Shown: positions 45,294 through 57,631, counted from the first letter of the stretch. The stretch: DNA of 64,000 nucleotides from Streptomyces natalensis ATCC 27448 (GCF_000935125.1 NZ_JRKI01000018.1:62001-126000), one strand, 5' to 3'. The notes: generated by a model not told the origin, from the sequence alone. Translations and numbers: made by a program.

Positions 45294-47962
45294 TGGAGTC
45301 GGCTGAAATCCGCCGCCGCTGGCTGCGCTTCTTCGAAGAGCGTGGGCACACCGTCGTGCCGTCGGCGTCGCTCATCGCGGACGACCCGACGCTGCTGCTC
45401 GTCAACGCGGGCATGGTCCCCTTCAAGCCGTACTTCCTCGGCGAGGTCAAGCCGCCCGCCCCGCGCGCCACCAGCGTCCAGAAGTGCGTGCGCACGCCGG
45501 ACATCGAAGAGGTCGGCAAGACCACCCGGCACGGCACGTTCTTCCAGATGTGCGGCAACTTCTCCTTCGGCGACTACTTCAAGGAAGGCGCCATCACGTA
45601 CGCCTGGGAGCTGCTGACCAGCTCGCAGGCCGACGGCGGCTACGGCCTCGACCCGGAGAAGCTCTGGATCACCGTCTACCTCGACGACGACGAGGCCGAG
45701 CGCATCTGGCACGAGGTCGTCGGGGTGCCCAAGGAGCGCATCCAGCGCCTGGGCAAGAAGGAGAACTACTGGTCCATGGGCGTCCCGGGCCCCTGCGGCC
45801 CGTGCTCCGAGATCAACTACGACCGCGGCCCCGAGTTCGGCGTCGAGGGCGGCCCGGCCGTCAACGACGAGCGGTACGTGGAGATCTGGAACCTGGTCTT
45901 CATGCAGTACGAGCGCGGTGCGGGCACCGGCAAGGAGGACTTCGAGATCCTCGGCGAGCTGCCCAGCAAGAACATCGACACCGGCCTCGGCCTCGAGCGC
46001 CTGGCGATGATCCTCCAGGGCGTCCCCAACATGTACGAGACGGACACCCTGCGCGTCGTCATCGACAAGGCCACCGAACTCACCGGCGTCCGCTACGGCA
46101 CCTCGCACGACTCCGATGTCTCGCTGCGCGTGGTCGCCGACCACCTGCGCACGTCCACGATGCTCATCGGCGACGGCGTCACCCCCGGCAACGAGGGCCG
46201 CGGCTATGTCCTGCGCCGCATCATGCGCCGCGCCATCCGCAACATGCGCCTGCTCGGCGCCACCGGCCTGGTCGTCGGCGAGCTGCTGGACGTCGTCATC
46301 AAAACCATGGGCCAGCAGTACCCCGAGCTGCTGGAGGACCGCCGTCGCATCGAGACGGTCGCCCTCGCCGAGGAGGCCGCCTTCCTCAAGACGCTGAAGG
46401 CCGGCACGAACATCCTCGACACCGCCGTCACGGAGACCAAGTCCTCCGGCGGCACGGTCCTGTCCGGCGACAAGGCCTTCCTGCTCCACGACACCTGGGG
46501 CTTCCCGATCGACCTCACCCTCGAAATGGCCGCCGAACAGGGCCTGTCGGTGGACGAGTCGGGCTTCCGCCGCCTGATGACCGAGCAGCGGGAGCGCGCC
46601 AAGGCCGACGCCCAGGCCAAGAAGAGCGGCCACGCGAATCTGTCCGCCTACCGCGAGGTCGCCGACCGCTCCGGTGCCACCGAGTTCACCGGATACAGCG
46701 CCACCGAGGGCGAGTCGACCGTCGTCGGTCTGCTGGTCAACGGCGCCTCGGCGCCCGCCGCCCACGAGGGCGACGAGGTCGAGGTGGTCCTGGACCGCAC
46801 CCCGTTCTACGCCGAGGGCGGTGGCCAGCTCGCCGACACCGGCCGGATCAAGCTGGAGTCCGGCGCCGTCATCGAGGTCCGCGACGTCCAGCAGCCGGTG
46901 CCCGGCGTCACGGTCCACAAGGGCGCCGTCCAGGTCGGCGAGGTGGTGCTCGGCTCGACCGCGTACGCCACCATCGACGTCACCCGCCGCCGCGCCATCG
47001 CCCGCGCCCACAGCGCCACCCACCTCACCCACCAGGCGCTGCGCGACGCCCTGGGCCCGACGGCCGCCCAGGCCGGTTCGGAGAACTCCCCGGGCCGCTT
47101 CCGCTTCGACTTCGGTTCGCCGGCCGCCGTGCCCGGTTCGGTCCTCACCGACGTCGAGCAGAAGATCAACGACGTCCTCGCCCGTGAGCTCGACGTCCAT
47201 GCCGAGGTCATGAGCATGGAGGAGGCCAAGAAGCAGGGCGCCATCGCCGAGTTCGGCGAGAAGTACGGCGACCGGGTGCGCGTGGTCACCATCGGCGACT
47301 TCTCCAAGGAGCTGTGCGGCGGCACCCACGTCCACAACACCGCCCAGCTGGGGCTGGTCAAGCTGCTCGGCGAGTCCTCCATCGGCTCCGGCGTGCGCCG
47401 CGTCGAGGCGCTGGTCGGCGTGGATGCCTACCGCTTCCTGGCCCGCGAGCACACCGTCGTCTCGCAGCTGACCGAGCTGGTCAAGGGCCGCCCGGAGGAG
47501 CTGCCCGAGAAGATCTCCGGCGTCCTGGCCAAGCTGAAGGACGCCGAGAAGGAGATCGAGAAGTTCCGCGCCGAGAAGGTGCTGGCCGCCGCCGCGGGGC
47601 TCGCCGAGGGCGCCAAGGACGTGCGCGGGGTGGCCCTGGCCTGCGGTCAGGTCCCCGACGGCACCTCCGCCGACGATCTGCGCAAGCTCGTCCTCGACGT
47701 CCGTGGCCGCATCCAGGGCGGCCGCCCCGCCGTCGTGGCCCTCTTCTCGGTCGCCAACGGCCGCCCGGTGACGGTGATCGCCACCAACGAGGCCGCCCGC
47801 GAGCGCGGTATCAAGGCCGGTGACCTGGTCCGTACGGCCGCCAAGACGCTCGGCGGCGGTGGCGGCGGCAAGCCGGACGTCGCCCAGGGCGGCGGCCAGA
47901 ACCCGGCCGCCGTGCCCGAGGCCCTCGAGGCCGTCGAGCGCCTGGTCGCCGAGGCGGCCTGA
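45293..47962 (+). CDS. alaS: Alanyl-tRNA synthetase
   Basis: Charges tRNA-Ala and edits mischarged Ser and Gly. The 889-residue class II enzyme has the aminoacylation core ([38 protein letters not shown]), the tRNA-recognition helices, the editing domain with the zinc residues in [11 protein letters not shown] (HxxxH) and CGGTHVHNT, and the C-terminal oligomerisation domain ending in a Gly-rich segment ([15 protein letters not shown]). The ATG overlaps the preceding stop by one base, so its translation is coupled to the small membrane gene. Confidence 0.97.
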   Translation: MESAEIRRRWLRFFEERGHTVVPSASLIADDPTLLLVNAGMVPFKPYFLGEVKPPAPRATSVQKCVRTPDIEEVGKTTRHGTFFQMCGNFSFGDYFKEGAITYAWELLTSSQADGGYGLDPEKLWITVYLDDDEAERIWHEVVGVPKERIQRLGKKENYWSMGVPGPCGPCSEINYDRGPEFGVEGGPAVNDERYVEIWNLVFMQYERGAGTGKEDFEILGELPSKNIDTGLGLERLAMILQGVPNMYETDTLRVVIDKATELTGVRYGTSHDSDVSLRVVADHLRTSTMLIGDGVTPGNEGRGYVLRRIMRRAIRNMRLLGATGLVVGELLDVVIKTMGQQYPELLEDRRRIETVALAEEAAFLKTLKAGTNILDTAVTETKSSGGTVLSGDKAFLLHDTWGFPIDLTLEMAAEQGLSVDESGFRRLMTEQRERAKADAQAKKSGHANLSAYREVADRSGATEFTGYSATEGESTVVGLLVNGASAPAAHEGDEVEVVLDRTPFYAEGGGQLADTGRIKLESGAVIEVRDVQQPVPGVTVHKGAVQVGEVVLGSTAYATIDVTRRRAIARAHSATHLTHQALRDALGPTAAQAGSENSPGRFRFDFGSPAAVPGSVLTDVEQKINDVLARELDVHAEVMSMEEAKKQGAIAEFGEKYGDRVRVVTIGDFSKELCGGTHVHNTAQLGLVKLLGESSIGSGVRRVEALVGVDAYRFLAREHTVVSQLTELVKGRPEELPEKISGVLAKLKDAEKEIEKFRAEKVLAAAAGLAEGAKDVRGVALACGQVPDGTSADDLRKLVLDVRGRIQGGRPAVVALFSVANGRPVTVIATNEAARERGIKAGDLVRTAAKTLGGGGGGKPDVAQGGGQNPAAVPEALEAVERLVAEAA

Positions 47963-47967
47963 AGCGC

Positions 47968-48441
47968 GTGAGTGAGATGCGACGCGGCCGGCGTCTTGCC
48001 GTGGATGTCGGGGATGCCCGTATCGGGGTCGCCTCGTGCGACCCCGACGGGGTCCTCGCCACCCCGGTCGAGACCGTACCGGGACGTGACGTACCGTCAG
48101 CACACCGCCGGCTCAAGGCGATTGTCGACGAGTACGAACCGCTGGAGGTCGTGGTCGGCCTGCCCCGCTCCCTCAGCGGGGGAGAGGGGCCGGCCGCGGC
48201 CAAGGTCCGGGCCTTCGCCCAGGAACTTGCCCGGAACATCGCACCCGTAGGGGTCCGGCTGGTCGACGAGCGGATGTCGACGGTCACCGCGACCCACGGC
48301 CTGCGGGCCTCCGGAGTGCGCAGCAAGAAGGGCCGTAAGGTGGTCGACCAGGCCGCCGCGGTGGTCATCCTCCAGAGCGCGCTGGAAACCGAAAGGACCT
48401 CCGGACAGGTCCCGGGGGAGAGCGTCGAAGTGGTCATCTGA
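47968..48441 (+). CDS. ruvX: RuvX/YqgF-family RNase H-fold protein
   Basis: A 157-residue RNase H-fold protein of the YqgF family, implicated in pre-16S rRNA 5' end processing and proposed earlier as a Holliday junction resolvase. The core shows LAVDVGDARIGVASCD, VVGLPRSLSG, VRLVDERMST and the last Asp in VVDQAAAVVILQSAL. The GTG at 47968 is likely; an ATG at 47977 is close. It begins five bases after alaS and is followed by mltG, the standard alaS-yqgF-mltG order. Confidence 0.92.
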   Translation: MSEMRRGRRLAVDVGDARIGVASCDPDGVLATPVETVPGRDVPSAHRRLKAIVDEYEPLEVVVGLPRSLSGGEGPAAAKVRAFAQELARNIAPVGVRLVDERMSTVTATHGLRASGVRSKKGRKVVDQAAAVVILQSALETERTSGQVPGESVEVVI

Positions 48442-48571
48442 TCGCGATACGGTAACGTTCCGCGCGATGTGGCGCCGGTTCGAACAGCCGCGCGTGCAAG
48501 TAGAGGCGGATCGGTACACCGCAGTCGCGCTGCCGGGCCGGAGCGCACCGCCTCTCGGCTCTAGGGGATCG

Positions 48572-50314
48572 ATGACCGAGTATGGCCGGGGCTACGGCTC
48601 CGAACCGTGGCATCCCGAGGACCCGCTCTACGGAGACCAGGGTTCCTACAGGGGCCAGGCACAGCAGCCCCAGTGGGACGGGCAGCAGTCCGTCCCGTAC
48701 CCCCAGCAGCACCAGGGGGGACACGGGAGCCAGGGTGGCCACGGCGGCTGGGACGGTTCGCAGGGCGGGCAGCTGCCGTACGACCCATACGACCCGTACG
48801 CCCAGCAGCCGCCGGCCGATCCGTACGGCGGGGCGGGCCGCCCCGCCTACGGCAACGGCCCGCAGGATCCCTATCAGGCGCAGGACCCCTACCAGGCGCA
48901 GGACCCCTACCAGCAGCAGGCGCCGGCCCATCCGCAGCATCAGCAGGTGCCGCATCAGCAGTACCCGCCGCAGCAGTACGCCCCGCAGGAGTATGCGCCG
49001 CAGCAGTACGAGCAGCACGCCGGGGCGCCGTACCAGCAGCACGTCGAGGCGCCGTACGAGGAGGCCGCGGGCGACGACTGGCGGGCCGAGCCGGAGCCGC
49101 GGCGGAAGCCGGAGCCGGAGCACTCGTTCTTCGCGGACGACCGCGAGGACGACGATGACTACGACGACGAGCCGGACGAGCGCAGCGGCGGCCGCGAGCG
49201 GCGCGGCAAGGGCAAGAAGAACAAGAAGCGGCGCAGCAAGGCCACATGCCTGGTCGCGACGCTGGTCTTCGCCGGCGCGGTCGGTGCCGTCGGCTATTTC
49301 GGCTATGACTTCTTCATGGCCCATTTCGGAGCGGCGCCCGACTATGCGGGCGAGGGGTCCGGTTCCGTGGAGGTCGAGATCCCGGTCGGTGCGTCGGTCG
49401 CGGAAATGGGGCAGATCCTCGCGGACAAGGGCGTGCTCAAGAGCGCCGGTGCCTTCACCCAGGCGGCGTCCTCCGACGACAGGAAGTCGAGGTCTCTGCA
49501 GCCCGGTACGTATTCGCTGCGCAAGCACATGTCGGCGTCCGCGGCCATGGAGCTGATGCTGGACCCCAAGAGCCGCAATGGTCTGACGGTGCGCGAGGGG
49601 CTGCGGAACAAGGACGTCTACGCGCTCATCGACAAGAAGCTCAAGCTCAAGGCGGGCACGACCAAGAACGTCGCCGAGCACGACGCCAAGAACCTCGGCC
49701 TGCCCTCGTGGGCCGACGACAACGGGAAAATAAAGGACCCGCTGGAAGGATTCCTCTACCCGTCCACGTACAGCGTGGGCGATCAGGCGAAGCCGTCCGC
49801 GGTTCTCAAGCAGATGGTCGCCCGCGCCAATCAGGTCTACGCGAAGTACGACCTGGAGGGCAAGGCCCGCAGGCTCGGCCTCGGGTCGCCGCTCCAGCTG
49901 CTCACCGTGGCCAGCCTCACGCAGGCCGAGGGCAAGTACAAGCACGACTTCGTCAAGGTCGCGCGGGTCGTCTACAACCGCCTCAAACCGGCCAACACCG
50001 AGACCTACGGGCTGCTCGATTTCGACTCGACGGTGAACTACGCCAGGTCGCGGAGCACCCTGGACACCGGGTCCGTCGACGCTCTGCGGAAATTCAACGA
50101 CCCGTACAACACCTACAAATTCAAGGGGCTGCCGCCCGGACCGATCGGCAACCCGGGTGAGGTGGCGATCAATTCGGCCCTACACCCGGCCACGGGCAAC
50201 TGGTACTACTTCGTCTCGATCAGCCCGGAAAAGACGCTGTTCGCCGCGACGAACGCAGAGCAGGAGCGGAACCGCAAGATCTACCTGAAGGAACACGGAA
50301 AGCCCCAGTCATGA
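48572..50314 (+). CDS. mltG: Endolytic murein transglycosylase MltG
   Basis: Cuts nascent peptidoglycan strands at the membrane. The 580-residue protein starts with about 220 residues of Gln, Pro, Tyr and Gly-rich cytoplasmic sequence with repeats such as QDPYQA, then a basic patch, one transmembrane helix (LVATLVFAGAVGAVGYFGY), a LysM-like domain (VEVEIPVGASVAEMGQILAD), and the YceG catalytic domain. The catalytic glutamate is in LTQAEGKYKHDF. The ATG at 48572 follows AGGGG. The frame is also open from an ATG at 48467, preceded by TAACGT at 48453-48458. The stop overlaps aroE. Confidence 0.92.
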   Translation: MTEYGRGYGSEPWHPEDPLYGDQGSYRGQAQQPQWDGQQSVPYPQQHQGGHGSQGGHGGWDGSQGGQLPYDPYDPYAQQPPADPYGGAGRPAYGNGPQDPYQAQDPYQAQDPYQQQAPAHPQHQQVPHQQYPPQQYAPQEYAPQQYEQHAGAPYQQHVEAPYEEAAGDDWRAEPEPRRKPEPEHSFFADDREDDDDYDDEPDERSGGRERRGKGKKNKKRRSKATCLVATLVFAGAVGAVGYFGYDFFMAHFGAAPDYAGEGSGSVEVEIPVGASVAEMGQILADKGVLKSAGAFTQAASSDDRKSRSLQPGTYSLRKHMSASAAMELMLDPKSRNGLTVREGLRNKDVYALIDKKLKLKAGTTKNVAEHDAKNLGLPSWADDNGKIKDPLEGFLYPSTYSVGDQAKPSAVLKQMVARANQVYAKYDLEGKARRLGLGSPLQLLTVASLTQAEGKYKHDFVKVARVVYNRLKPANTETYGLLDFDSTVNYARSRSTLDTGSVDALRKFNDPYNTYKFKGLPPGPIGNPGEVAINSALHPATGNWYYFVSISPEKTLFAATNAEQERNRKIYLKEHGKPQS

Positions 50315-51147
50315 GCCCCACACGCCGCGCGGCGGTCCTCGGATCCCCCATCGCGCACTCCCTCTCCCCGGTGCTGCACCGCGCCGCCTACGCCGAACTC
50401 GGCCTGACCGGCTGGGAGTACGGCCGGCACGAGGTGGACGAGGCGGCGCTGGCGGAATTCGTCGGGAAACTCGGGGCCGAATGGGCGGGTCTTTCCCTGA
50501 CCATGCCGCTGAAGCGCGCGATCATCCCGCTGCTGGACGAGATCTCCGGCACCGCGGCCTCGGTCGAGGCGGTCAACACCGTTGTCTTCACGGCCGACGG
50601 ACGGCGCATCGGCGACAACACCGACATTCCCGGCATGCTCGCCGCGCTGGCCGAGCGCGGGGTGGAGCGCGTCGAGCGGGCGTCCGTCCTGGGCGCCGGC
50701 GCCACCGCCTCCTCCGCGCTGGCCGCGCTCTCGCGCATCTGCACCGGCGAGGTCACCGCGTACGTCCGCAGCGCCGCCCGCGCCGACGAGATGCGCGGCT
50801 GGGGCGAGCGGCTGGGCGTCGCGGTCCGCACCGCCTCCTGGGACGACGCGGCCGAGGCGTTCCACGCGCCGCTGACCGTCGCCACCACCCCGGCGGGCAC
50901 CACCGATGCGCTCGCCGCCGCCGTCCCCGACCGCCCCGGCACCCTCTTCGACGTCCTCTACGAGCCCTGGCCGACGGCGCTGGCCGCCGCCTGGGCGGAC
51001 CGCGGCGGCGCGGTGGTCGGCGGCCTCGACCTGCTGGTCCACCAGGCGGTTCTCCAGGTGGAGCAGATGACCGGCCGCTCCCCGGCCCCACTGGCCGCGA
51101 TGCGCCGGGCCGGCGAGGCGGCCCTCGCCGCGCGCCACGTCGGCTGA
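50311..51147 (+). CDS. aroE: Shikimate dehydrogenase
   Basis: Reduces 3-dehydroshikimate to shikimate with NADPH. The 278-residue protein has the N-terminal shikimate site (AVLGSPIAHSLSPVLH and LTMPLKRAI, with the catalytic lysine) and the NADP Rossmann fold (VLGAGATASSALAAL), and the conserved GDNTDIPGML. The ATG overlaps the mltG stop by four bases. aroC follows after 196 bases that contain a repeat of the aroE stop region. Confidence 0.93.
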   Translation: MSPTRRAAVLGSPIAHSLSPVLHRAAYAELGLTGWEYGRHEVDEAALAEFVGKLGAEWAGLSLTMPLKRAIIPLLDEISGTAASVEAVNTVVFTADGRRIGDNTDIPGMLAALAERGVERVERASVLGAGATASSALAALSRICTGEVTAYVRSAARADEMRGWGERLGVAVRTASWDDAAEAFHAPLTVATTPAGTTDALAAAVPDRPGTLFDVLYEPWPTALAAAWADRGGAVVGGLDLLVHQAVLQVEQMTGRSPAPLAAMRRAGEAALAARHVG

Positions 51148-51210
51148 GCAGCCGCTCCCCCGGGCTGCCCCGGCCGCCCGCCGAGTCGGCTGACCGGCCG
51201 CTCCCCCCGG
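51139..51210. repeat. Direct repeat of the aroE stop region
   Basis: GTCGGCTGAGCAGCCGCTCC and five more bases (51139-51163), spanning the aroE stop, recur at 51185-51210 with two substitutions and one extra C. The period is 46 bases. Confidence 0.75.
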
Positions 51211-51343
51211 CCCGCCCGCGCCGCGCGCCGACCAGCCCCCGGGCGGGCCGTTCCGTTCCCTGGACGGGGCGCCGCCCCGACCGCGTGACGTGGGAGGATC
51301 AGGGGGAGACCGTACGCGGATGAGCAGTACACGAGGAGCACCG

Positions 51344-52524
51344 TTGAGCAGGTTGCGCTGGCTGACGGCGGGGGAGTCGCACGGCCCCGCACTGGTGGCG
51401 ACGCTGGAGGGCCTTCCGGCCGGCGTCCCGATCACCACCGATCTGGTGGCGGACGCGCTGGCGCGCCGCCGGCTCGGCTATGGCCGCGGTGCCCGGATGA
51501 AGTTCGAGCGGGACGAGATCACCTTCCTCGGCGGGGTCCGGCACGGGCTGTCGCTGGGTTCGCCGGTGGCCGTGATGGTCGGCAACACCGAGTGGCCCAA
51601 GTGGGAACAGGTCATGGCGGCCGACCCGGTCGACCCCGCGGTGCTGGCCGAGCTGGCCCGTAACGCCCCGCTGACCCGCCCCCGCCCCGGCCACGCCGAC
51701 CTCGCCGGTATGCAGAAGTACGGCTTCGACGAGGCCCGCCCGGTCCTGGAGCGTGCCTCCGCCCGTGAGACCGCCGCCCGGGTCGCCCTGGGCGCGGTGG
51801 CCCGCTCCTTCCTCAAGGAGGCGGCCGGTATCGAGATCGTCTCGCATGTGGTGGAGCTGGCCGCGGCCAAGGCCCCGTACGGCGTCTACCCCAGGCCCTC
51901 CGACGTCGAGAAGCTGGACGCCGACCCGGTGCGCTGCCTGGACGCCGATGCGAGCAAGGCGATGGTCGCCGAGATCGACCAGGCCCACAAGGACGGCGAC
52001 ACCCTCGGCGGGGTCGTCGAGGTGCTGGCGTACGGCGTGCCGGTGGGCCTGGGCTCGCATGTGCACTGGGACCGCCGTCTGGACGCGCGGCTGGCGGGTG
52101 CCCTGATGGGCATCCAGGCGATCAAGGGCGTCGAGGTCGGCGACGGTTTCGACCTGGCCCGGGTGCCCGGCTCCAAGGCGCACGACGAGATCGTCGCCAC
52201 CGAGGACGGCATCAAGCGCACCTCGGGCCGTTCCGGTGGCACCGAGGGCGGGCTGACCACCGGTGAACTGCTGCGGGTGCGGGCCGCGATGAAGCCGATC
52301 GCGACGGTTCCGCGGGCGCTGGCGACGGTCGATGTGACCACCGGCGAGGCCGCCCAGGCGCACCACCAGCGCTCGGACGTCTGCGCGGTCCCGGCGGCCG
52401 GCATCGTCGCCGAGGCGATGGTGGCCCTGGTGCTCGCCGACGCCGTGGTGGAGAAGTTCGGCGGCGACAGCGTCGCGGAGACCCGCCGCAACGTCCGCGG
52501 TTTCCTCGACAACCTGGCGATCAA

Positions 52525-52528
<4 letters not shown>
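51344..52528 (+). CDS. aroC: Chorismate synthase
   Basis: Final step of the shikimate pathway, making chorismate from EPSP with reduced FMN. The 394-residue protein starts [23 protein letters not shown], with the first signature, followed by [29 protein letters not shown], and the late [13 protein letters not shown]. The TTG at 51344 is chosen because GAGGAG lies six bases upstream and the family N-terminus fits; an ATG at 51320 is less well placed. It overlaps aroK by four bases. Confidence 0.96.
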
Positions 52529-54243
<1,715 letters not shown>

Positions 54244-54247
<4 letters not shown>

Positions 54248-54693
54248 GCCGGATGACCACCCGTGTCCTCGTCCTCAACGGCCCCAACCTCGGCCGCCTG
54301 GGCTCCCGTGAGCCCGATGTCTACGGTGCCACCTCCTACGCCGGCCTGGTCGAGCAGTGCACCGCGCTCGGCAAGGAGCTGGGCTTCGACGTCGAGGTCC
54401 GCGAGACCAACGACGAGGGGGAGATGATCCGCTGGCTGCACGAGGCCGCCGACGCCTCGCTCCCGGTCGTCATCAATCCCGGTGCCTTCACGCACTATTC
54501 GTACGGCATGCGGGACGCGGCCGCGCAGCGCACCGCCCCGCTCATCGAGGTGCACATCTCGAACCCGTACGCCCGCGAGGAGTTCCGCCACAATTCGGTC
54601 ATCGCGGCCGTGGCCAGCGGTACGGTGGCCGGTTTCGGCATCGGCTCGTACCGCCTCGCGCTGCGGGCACTGGCCGAGGAACTGACCGGCTGA
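54244..54693 (+). CDS. aroQ: 3-Dehydroquinate dehydratase, type II
   Basis: Dehydrates 3-dehydroquinate to 3-dehydroshikimate. The 149-residue protein has [20 protein letters not shown], with the catalytic tyrosine and arginine region, [15 protein letters not shown], the active-site [13 protein letters not shown], and the C-terminal [11 protein letters not shown]. The ATG at 54244 has GAGGG six bases upstream; an ATG at 54238 is too close to it and the one at 54253 is too far. It ends the aro cluster, which lacks aroA and aroG/F. Confidence 0.95.
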
Positions 54694-54908
54694 CGCCCTT
54701 TTTCCGGGCACTCCCCGCCGCCCTCGGCCGTTCACCCCGTGAGCGCCGGGGGCGGCGGACGCCAGAGAGCCTCCACCCACCGGCAGTTGGGAGGGTACCG
54801 TTCGGATCAGCACCACCCACGCCGACGGCTACCGCTGGGGGCACCCCCACCCTGCATGAGCTGGGGGAGCACCGCATACGTCGACCGCACGAGACGGAGA
54901 TCCATCGG

Positions 54909-55823
54909 ATGCAGTACGCAGTGGGGGCTCCGCTGCCACCGCCCCGCCGGCCGGCATCCGACACGGGGGCCACCATGAACTGGACCCCCCACCACGGACA
55001 GCCCATCCCGCCCGGCTCACCGCCGGCTCCCGCGGCGCCACCGCCGCCCCCCGCGCCGCCCGTACCGCCTTCCCCGCAGCAGCCCGCCGCACCGCAGCCC
55101 GCCCCGCCCGGCGCGCAGCAGCCCGGCTGGGGCGGCCCCGCCCCGTACCAGGACGCGCCCACCCCGCACAGCACGGACATCACCGGCCATCTGCGGCTGC
55201 CCCCGGGCGCCCCGGTGGCGCTGCCCGACCCGCCGGCCGGCACCGCCGCCCACGACGCCGCCGCGCACGCCACCGTCGCGGTCCTGCTGATCGGCCCGGC
55301 CGGCGCCGGCAAGACCAGCGTCGCCCGCCACTGGGCCGACACCCGGCGGGTGCCCACCGCGCACATCAGCCTCGACGACGTCCGCGAATGGGTCCGCGCG
55401 GGCTTCGCCGATCCGCAGCAGGGCTGGAACGACAACTCCGAGGCGCAGTACCGCCTCGCCCGCCGGACCTGCGGTTTCGCCGCCCGCAACTTCCTGGCCA
55501 ACGGCATCTCCTGCATCCTCGACGACGCCGTCTTCCCCGACCGCCCGGTCGTCGGCCTCGGCGGCTGGAAGCGGCATGTGGGACCCGGGCTGCTGCCGAT
55601 CGTGCTGCTGCCGGGCCTGGAGATCGTCCTGGAGCGCAACGCCCGGCGCAGCGGCAACCGCCGGCTGTCCGACGAAGAGGTCGCCCGTATCCACGGCCGG
55701 ATGGCCGGCTGGTACGGCTCCGGGCTGCCGATCATCGACAACTCCCAGCACGACGTCGCCACGACCGTGCGGGTGCTCGACGATGTGGTCGCCCGCTCCA
55801 TCGCCAGCCCGCCCAGCTGGTAG
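54909..55823 (+). CDS. P-loop NTP-binding protein with a proline-rich N-terminus
   Basis: A 304-residue protein. The first 95 residues are Pro/Ala/Gln-rich and disordered. A kinase-like P-loop domain follows: VAVLLIGPAGAGKTSVARHW (Walker A), ISLDDVREWVRAG (like a polynucleotide-kinase D-D-x-R), and a C-terminal lid with RRSGNRRLSDEEVARIHGRM. It resembles zeta-toxin-like or predicted kinases that phosphorylate small molecules or RNA ends; the substrate is not known. The ATG at 54909 follows GGAGA. It lies between aroQ and the peptidase gene. Confidence 0.75.
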   Translation: MQYAVGAPLPPPRRPASDTGATMNWTPHHGQPIPPGSPPAPAAPPPPPAPPVPPSPQQPAAPQPAPPGAQQPGWGGPAPYQDAPTPHSTDITGHLRLPPGAPVALPDPPAGTAAHDAAAHATVAVLLIGPAGAGKTSVARHWADTRRVPTAHISLDDVREWVRAGFADPQQGWNDNSEAQYRLARRTCGFAARNFLANGISCILDDAVFPDRPVVGLGGWKRHVGPGLLPIVLLPGLEIVLERNARRSGNRRLSDEEVARIHGRMAGWYGSGLPIIDNSQHDVATTVRVLDDVVARSIASPPSW

Positions 55824-55879
55824 CCGGATCGCGTCCCCCGGGCGGCGGCCCTCGACCGGCCGTCCGGGCGGTGCCGCCG

Positions 55880-55885
55880 TACCCT
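55880..55885 (+). promoter_or_regulatory. -10 hexamer of a likely leaderless promoter (M24 peptidase)
   Basis: TACCCT lies 6 bases before the ATG at 55892, and there is no ribosome binding site. Confidence 0.45.
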
Positions 55886-55891
55886 CGGGAT

Positions 55892-56998
55892 ATGTCCGAG
55901 TTGTACGCGGTCCGACGCACGCGGCTGCGCGACCGCGTGGCCGGAGCAGGAAGCACGGCCGCACTGATCTCGCGCCCCGCCAATGTCCGCTATCTCACGG
56001 GCTGCGCCCCGTCCGGCGCCGCCCTGCTGCTGGGCCCGGCCGACGACGTCCTGGTCTGCGGAATGCCGCTGAGCGGCGACCCGTCCGAGGGGCGGCCCGC
56101 CGAGGACGTACGGATCTCCGTGCTGCCCACCCGGGGCGGCGACCCCGTCGTGGCGGGCGCCGATCTGGCCGCCAAGTCCGGCGCCGACATCCTGGCCGTC
56201 GAGGAGCACCATCTGACCGTGGCCCGCCACCGGGCGCTCGGCCAGGTCGCGCCCCGGGTGCGGCTGGCGGACCTGGGCTGTGCCGTCGAGGCGCTGCGGC
56301 TGGTCAAGGACGACGACGAGATCGCCTGTCTGCGCATCGCCGCCGAGATCACCGACCAGGCGCTGGGTGAACTGCTGGAGTCGATCCTGGTGGGCCGCAC
56401 CGAACGCCATCTGGCCCTCGAACTGGAGCGCCGGCTCGTCGACCACGGCGCCGACGGACCGGCCTTCCCCACCTCCGTCGCCACCGGCCAGAACTCCGGC
56501 CGCCCCGGACATCTGCCCACCGACCGGCGGGTCGAGGAGGGCGACTTCCTGTCCGTCAACCTGGGTGCCAATTACCGCGGTTACCGCTGTGAGATCGGCC
56601 GGACGTTCGTCATCGGCACCACGCCGGCCGACTGGCAGATTGACCTCTACGACCTGGTCTTCGCCGCCCAGCGGGCGGGCCGCGAGGCGCTGGCGCCGGG
56701 TGTGCAGTGCCGCGAGGTGGACCAGGTGACCCGCCATACGCTGGTCGCGGCGGGCTACGGTGAGCGGCTCGGGCCCTGGACCGGGCACGGGGTGGGACTC
56801 GAAATCGACGAGGACCCGCAGTTGTCACCGGCCGCCATGGGTAAACTGGACGCTTGCGTGCCGGTCACCGTCGAACCGGGGGTTCACCTCCCGGGCCGCG
56901 GGGGTGTCCGGATCGACGACACACTCGTCGTCCGTCCCGAGGCGGACGGCGGGCCCGAGCTACTCACGATCACGACCAAGGAGCTGCTCGCACTGTGA
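55892..56998 (+). CDS. M24-family Xaa-Pro aminopeptidase
   Basis: A 368-residue "pita-bread" metallopeptidase. The N-terminal domain ends near 125. The C-terminal domain has the expected metal-site positions: FLSVNLGANYRGYRCEIGRTF (the first ligand is Asn where Asp is usual in this motif, and the second Asp is replaced by Glu in CEIGR), TGHGVGLEIDEDP (His ligand) and VTVEPGVHLPG (Glu). The first two ligands depart from the usual D...D pair. It lies directly upstream of efp, an order conserved in actinobacteria. Confidence 0.85.
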   Translation: MSELYAVRRTRLRDRVAGAGSTAALISRPANVRYLTGCAPSGAALLLGPADDVLVCGMPLSGDPSEGRPAEDVRISVLPTRGGDPVVAGADLAAKSGADILAVEEHHLTVARHRALGQVAPRVRLADLGCAVEALRLVKDDDEIACLRIAAEITDQALGELLESILVGRTERHLALELERRLVDHGADGPAFPTSVATGQNSGRPGHLPTDRRVEEGDFLSVNLGANYRGYRCEIGRTFVIGTTPADWQIDLYDLVFAAQRAGREALAPGVQCREVDQVTRHTLVAAGYGERLGPWTGHGVGLEIDEDPQLSPAAMGKLDACVPVTVEPGVHLPGRGGVRIDDTLVVRPEADGGPELLTITTKELLAL

Positions 56999-57062
56999 GC
57001 CGTAGCGGCTCGGTGTGCGGCTTCGTGGTCCCACCACCTGCAGTCCAGGAGATTCCGCAACC

Positions 57063-57629
57063 GTGGCATCCACGAACGACCTCAAGAACGGCATGGTGCT
57101 CAAGCTCGAAGGCGGCCAGCTCTGGTCCGTCGTCGAGTTCCAGCACGTCAAGCCCGGCAAGGGCCCGGCCTTCGTCCGCACCAAGCTCAAGAACGTGCTC
57201 TCCGGCAAGGTGGTGGACAAGACCTTCAACGCCGGCGTGAAGGTCGAGACGGCCACCGTCGACAAGCGCGGTATGCAGTTCTCGTACATGGACGGCGAGT
57301 ACTTCGTCTTCATGGACATGGAGACCTACGACCAGCTGCACGTCGACCGCAAGGCCGTCGGTGACGCCGCCAACTTCCTGATCGAGGGCTTCGAGGCGAC
57401 CGTCGCGCAGCACGAGGGCGAGGTCCTCTTCGTCGAGCTGCCGGCCGCCGTCGAGCTGACCGTCCAGGAGACCGAGCCGGGCGTCCAGGGCGACCGCTCC
57501 ACCGGTGGTACCAAGCCCGCCACCCTGGAGACCGGCTACCAGATCCAGGTGCCGCTCTTCATCACCACGGGCGAGAAGATCAAGGTCGACACCCGCTCGA
57601 GCGACTACCTCGGCCGGGTGACCAGCTAA
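57063..57629 (+). CDS. efp: Translation elongation factor P
   Basis: Rescues ribosomes stalled at proline runs. The 188-residue protein has the three-beta-barrel pattern, from [20 protein letters not shown] to YLGRVTS at the end. The modification loop reads KPGKGPAFV; the lysine in PGKGPA is the usual site for lysylation or other modification. The GTG at 57063 follows AGGAG about eight bases upstream. It is followed two bases later by nusB. Confidence 0.96.
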   Translation: MASTNDLKNGMVLKLEGGQLWSVVEFQHVKPGKGPAFVRTKLKNVLSGKVVDKTFNAGVKVETATVDKRGMQFSYMDGEYFVFMDMETYDQLHVDRKAVGDAANFLIEGFEATVAQHEGEVLFVELPAAVELTVQETEPGVQGDRSTGGTKPATLETGYQIQVPLFITTGEKIKVDTRSSDYLGRVTS

Positions 57630-57631
57630 CC

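Noticed and set aside
44939..48103. A 1054-residue open frame opposite alaS
   Set aside because: Same reason: long antisense frames are common where the third codon position is almost always G or C. No domain is recognisable.
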